Positions 62,501-64,000 of a stretch of DNA of 64,000 bases are shown here, piece after piece. Positions within the stretch are counted from its first letter, which is position 1. The number at the start of each line of letters is the position of its first letter. Source of the DNA: Deltaproteobacteria bacterium (GTDB lineage Bacteria > Desulfobacterota > Desulfobacteria > Desulfobacterales > Desulfosarcinaceae); assembly GCA_021824175.1 (NCBI GenBank), contig JAKALP010000016.1:62001-126000 (forward strand), in the 5' to 3' direction. Under the pieces are notes generated by a model that was not told where the DNA came from, searched no databases, and was given only the letters and a program-made list of their open reading frames with translations. The position numbers were made by a program, and so were the translations under genes.

Positions 62501-63242
62501 AGGCTACGCTGGCATGGCCCTGGCCAAGATTGGCCAGGCCGCAGGCCAGCGCGCCCTGATGGCCGCTGTATCCGGCGTGGCCACCGAAGCCGGTCCCCTG
62601 GCCGTGCTGGGGCCTTATACCACCGTCTTTCTAATCATAGGCCTGATCGCCACGGCTGCGGCAATTTATTTTACTGATACCGATCTTGAAGTCTGGGCTA
62701 AAAACGGGCCGTTTGCCAAGGAGGGACCCGAGCGCTGGCAAGACGATTTCAAAGACAAATCCGCTGTTAATGCCATGAAGAAGCTTATTGGTCTGCTGAT
62801 GCAGCCCCAATTGCGCATTTCTTACAACGACACAAAAACCGACCTGGACGCCCATGGCCGCAATCTGCCACGGGTGGTGGTGGAGTGTACGGCGCCCGGC
62901 TTTGACAAGGACGCCAGTGAACTGGTGGTGGAAACCACAGCGCTCAATCTTCTTCCCGCCTTAACCAGTGCCACTCGCAACCACCACGACCCGGAAGCGC
63001 CGCAATTTCAATCACCGCTATCCAAGGAAGAAATCATTGATAACGAGAGCGGCCGCCCCATGGGCGTAAGGCTCGAATATCAGGGACTTGGCCGGCAAGG
63101 CCACCATCAATGGCGCGCCCGCGCTGTTCATCTCATTACCCTTGACGGGACCCAGGCCGGTGCGCCCTCCGGCGATCGGCAAAAGAGCAACCCAGATAAA
63201 ATCATCCCAGGCGAATCCGGCTGGGTCTATGCCGAAGCATAA
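59526..63242 (+). CDS. VasX-like pore-forming type VI effector candidate, 1238 residues
   Basis: Large protein without a signal peptide. The N-terminal region carries a segment typical of VasX-type effectors (YPRPGWIYIYIDGFLWRELQV near 258-278). A long helical middle follows. Four to five hydrophobic segments lie near residues 880-1050 (about AILEAINFGRACVAFVG, YLATSLFAMPYYLF, TGLWCLYDMAG, AACYGVAAAGYAGMA, TVFLIIGLIATAAAIYF), then a soluble C-terminal domain (1060-1238). Such proteins are delivered by type VI secretion and open pores in target inner membranes. The first two of these segments (about 62150-62420) are encoded by clearly AT-richer DNA than both sides. No T6SS structural gene is in the window, so the delivery route is inferred. 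Confidence 0.72.
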   Translation: MEHTVPTQTHDYTFEVVRACGPPDAERFSTPSSAREILEEVNNAPAGHDFLKQLLWTMNYNSIVGSAELLEKLSTALYERKLAVIRAPRNGKEEKGAFLCFKPADEAPAPAHSFWTDGSRPMKSWQDYAKQKLRQAPSNDTRHKLALEIGGTGAFKPLGQLKAVASGGAVGRIDLCNGPADDHRRVLSFQVPKPDQYQLFLKIDGFDGCQEIPLLVRQKSATCPMPSQKEQWETVLIPIVPRCYTSVSLLRSKDNADYPRPGWIYIYIDGFLWRELQVKEKGFFSDVNLEKMKGQDERDATGKPDTVIVLPFQVNGVKPRIEICFSEIQWSWAQVQALGGLDPADSRNQKGAKTEPCSDKAKAAELRQKRLQPVQLDDYPNFNQPTGPIGSADQKGEEGERRSDLASFRGTNLPVFYLHDALGIAESLVGQYHEALIQLRDIVAGLSGLKNVKNLDSAMASASNQEKAAYFRSAVLAYRLFFDTQPTSAKGGPPRVIANCKRHMDQNLLENTLQIQKRRELRRDMRFAKLLLAQWLDDKVQDQLVTAKHANFVSVNAMLSDYANLNGEGYGLLWHKAAGLFAYLNHEPSHEDVGMELSQQVREEVFQKGDPGCAYLNRLLTPDHPLHALLMPTQEQVDEFSEKYSSPTPEPADGQGKFRPGAFAALIQSKTQSNDKSALGLLKINKQLADDLLFIFTRQFAKAQQEQSLKSVSCLVRLAKATAAPHLDGLRIFPAGSTIDLDGQDYVIFGAGEARLQALNRALFLKERPGSTSPGAIPLRDADAANPIATIAEQGKGRVRFTSETAAICRSQWRTLFAQETAAGQGGYKARTDLLVTSAANEYGVKYYNADKPFGGRGYVKGVKAAMPPIIAILEAINFGRACVAFVGQFSTRSFDFKKTGYLATSLFAMPYYLFDGAVALAGEEAVKQGLGHSGKILFETTVTFMKSKVTIFKAWSAGVTGITGLWCLYDMAGKIHQEDYDSAACYGVAAAGYAGMALAKIGQAAGQRALMAAVSGVATEAGPLAVLGPYTTVFLIIGLIATAAAIYFTDTDLEVWAKNGPFAKEGPERWQDDFKDKSAVNAMKKLIGLLMQPQLRISYNDTKTDLDAHGRNLPRVVVECTAPGFDKDASELVVETTALNLLPALTSATRNHHDPEAPQFQSPLSKEEIIDNESGRPMGVRLEYQGLGRQGHHQWRARAVHLITLDGTQAGAPSGDRQKSNPDKIIPGESGWVYAEA

Positions 63243-63256
63243 AGGAAACCACATTT

Positions 63257-64000
63257 ATGCAAAACAGCTATAATGGTTACTACGCCCCAACCGCCTACGA
63301 TAGCACTCAACCCAGATTGATGAGTCCGGTTGACAATAACCGCTTTGGGTTTAGCACCCGCACTTTACGTACTAACATGTTGCCCGATTATGGCAATGCT
63401 CAGTGCTGTGAGCTTCTATCCCTTCCATCACAACATTCCGCCATCGAAGAGCTGACCTCAAATTCTAGTGAAATACAGCAATTTCTCAAAACACCGTATT
63501 ATGAGTCTTTGGAATGGGAGACTTTGCGTAACCCGCAGGGGGTTGTCAGGGTTTTAACTGGCCTAATGGGGATTTTTGCTTTAACCTCTTGGGCTCTTTT
63601 TTTCTTTGCAATAATAGTAGGCTTATTTACTTGGCCTGAATGGATATTTACGTCAAATTTTATTCTGGTTTTTTCTTTTCCAGCTATATCATCGCTTATC
63701 TATCTATCCGGTAAACAAATTCTTAAGTCAGGCATCATAAAAAACAAAAACAACATCATCTTCAACCGCCGCAAAGGCACCGTGGCCATTCCAGGTAAAA
63801 ATCCGGAAATCGTGGAAGTACTCTTTGACGAGTTTGATGCCTACCTGGAGCGCACCACCAACCCCAGCGGCCGCGAAGTATTTCACTTGGTGCTGGGCCA
63901 CCGGCACAGCCCCACACGCATCCCTGAACTTGGAGATCATGAGACACCCCGCCATGTGCAAGTGGAGTGGGAGTTTTTACTCCGCTACATGGATGTTGCT
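63257..64000 (+). CDS. DUF6708-like membrane protein (cut by window end), possible partner or immunity protein
   Basis: The first 248 residues are visible. A polar, Ser/Thr/Asn-rich N-terminus is followed by two membrane helices (about 95-150: GIFALTSWALFFFAIIVGLF and ILVFSFPAISSLIYLSG). Then comes a soluble domain starting NNIIFNRRKGTVAI that resembles DUF6708 proteins found beside T6SS effectors (from memory). ATG 63257 has AAGGAAA upstream and follows the effector stop by 14 bases. The first half is AT-rich and turns GC-rich abruptly near 63745. It could be the effector's immunity protein or chaperone. Confidence 0.6.
   Translation, partial: MQNSYNGYYAPTAYDSTQPRLMSPVDNNRFGFSTRTLRTNMLPDYGNAQCCELLSLPSQHSAIEELTSNSSEIQQFLKTPYYESLEWETLRNPQGVVRVLTGLMGIFALTSWALFFFAIIVGLFTWPEWIFTSNFILVFSFPAISSLIYLSGKQILKSGIIKNKNNIIFNRRKGTVAIPGKNPEIVEVLFDEFDAYLERTTNPSGREVFHLVLGHRHSPTRIPELGDHETPRHVQVEWEFLLRYMDVA

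Overview
The window looks like chromosome of an anaerobic, probably sulfate-reducing Desulfobacterota (former Deltaproteobacteria). The strongest clue is a complete hmcABCDEF-type transmembrane redox operon with a 16-haem cytochrome (45.4-51.6 kb). Paired acyl-CoA dehydrogenases, a thiolase, a MaeB-type malic enzyme, ferredoxin-like proteins, B12-controlled cobT and many palindromic intergenic repeats fit the same group. GC content is moderately high except in a few AT-richer patches. I recognise no rRNA, tRNA, CRISPR array or complete insertion sequence. Family names come from motif recognition by eye, not from database searches.

Layout. 0-6.1 kb: the end of panC, then a tightly overlapping minus-strand operon ftsE-ftsX-envC-like-ctpA-divergent polysaccharide deacetylase, a septal peptidoglycan-remodelling unit. 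6.2-15.3 kb: pyrE, an EamA permease, an MBL-fold hydrolase, prmA, mgtE, a small exported protein, and a radical SAM protein translationally coupled to a fused DUF2064-glycosyltransferase. 15.3-25.2 kb: a LeuB-like dehydrogenase, a newly noticed 48-residue six-cysteine protein, a VWA-OmpA-OmpA envelope protein, an orphan GatZ/KbaZ-like protein, and a signalling operon HDOD - hybrid kinase - receiver. 25.6-32 kb: thiolase, malic enzyme, a VapBC toxin-antitoxin pair with a visible operator, and a porin. 32-44.7 kb: a DUF4143 ATPase, a cobalamin riboswitch plus terminator ahead of cobT, a DUF362 ferredoxin, a cysteine-cluster protein, an EI24 membrane protein, two acyl-CoA dehydrogenases, a PAS-LuxR regulator, a YchF-like GTPase and a KamA-family radical SAM enzyme.

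44.8-51.6 kb: an Rrf2-type regulator with a three-half-site operator over its promoter sits directly upstream of hmcA-F. HmcA would hold periplasmic electrons, HmcC and HmcE would span the membrane, and HmcB and HmcF would carry the iron-sulfur clusters. HmcB has an apparent Tat signal. 51.7-57.1 kb: a GNAT, DUF1648-like and DUF2238 cluster behind a beta-helix lipoprotein, then a second lipoprotein with calcium-loop repeats. 57.3-59.1 kb: a histidine phosphatase and a second DUF4143 ATPase.

59.5-64 kb: the most interesting locus. It encodes a 1238-residue VasX-like candidate pore-forming type VI effector, followed by a two-helix membrane protein resembling DUF6708 and cut by the window end. 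Both genes switch abruptly to AT-rich codon use just where their membrane segments are encoded, which suggests paired exchange of toxin and cognate membrane modules.

Many intergenic gaps carry degenerate tandem repeats with a period of 7-8 bases, often arranged as long inverted pairs, plus at least two larger MITE-like palindromic elements.
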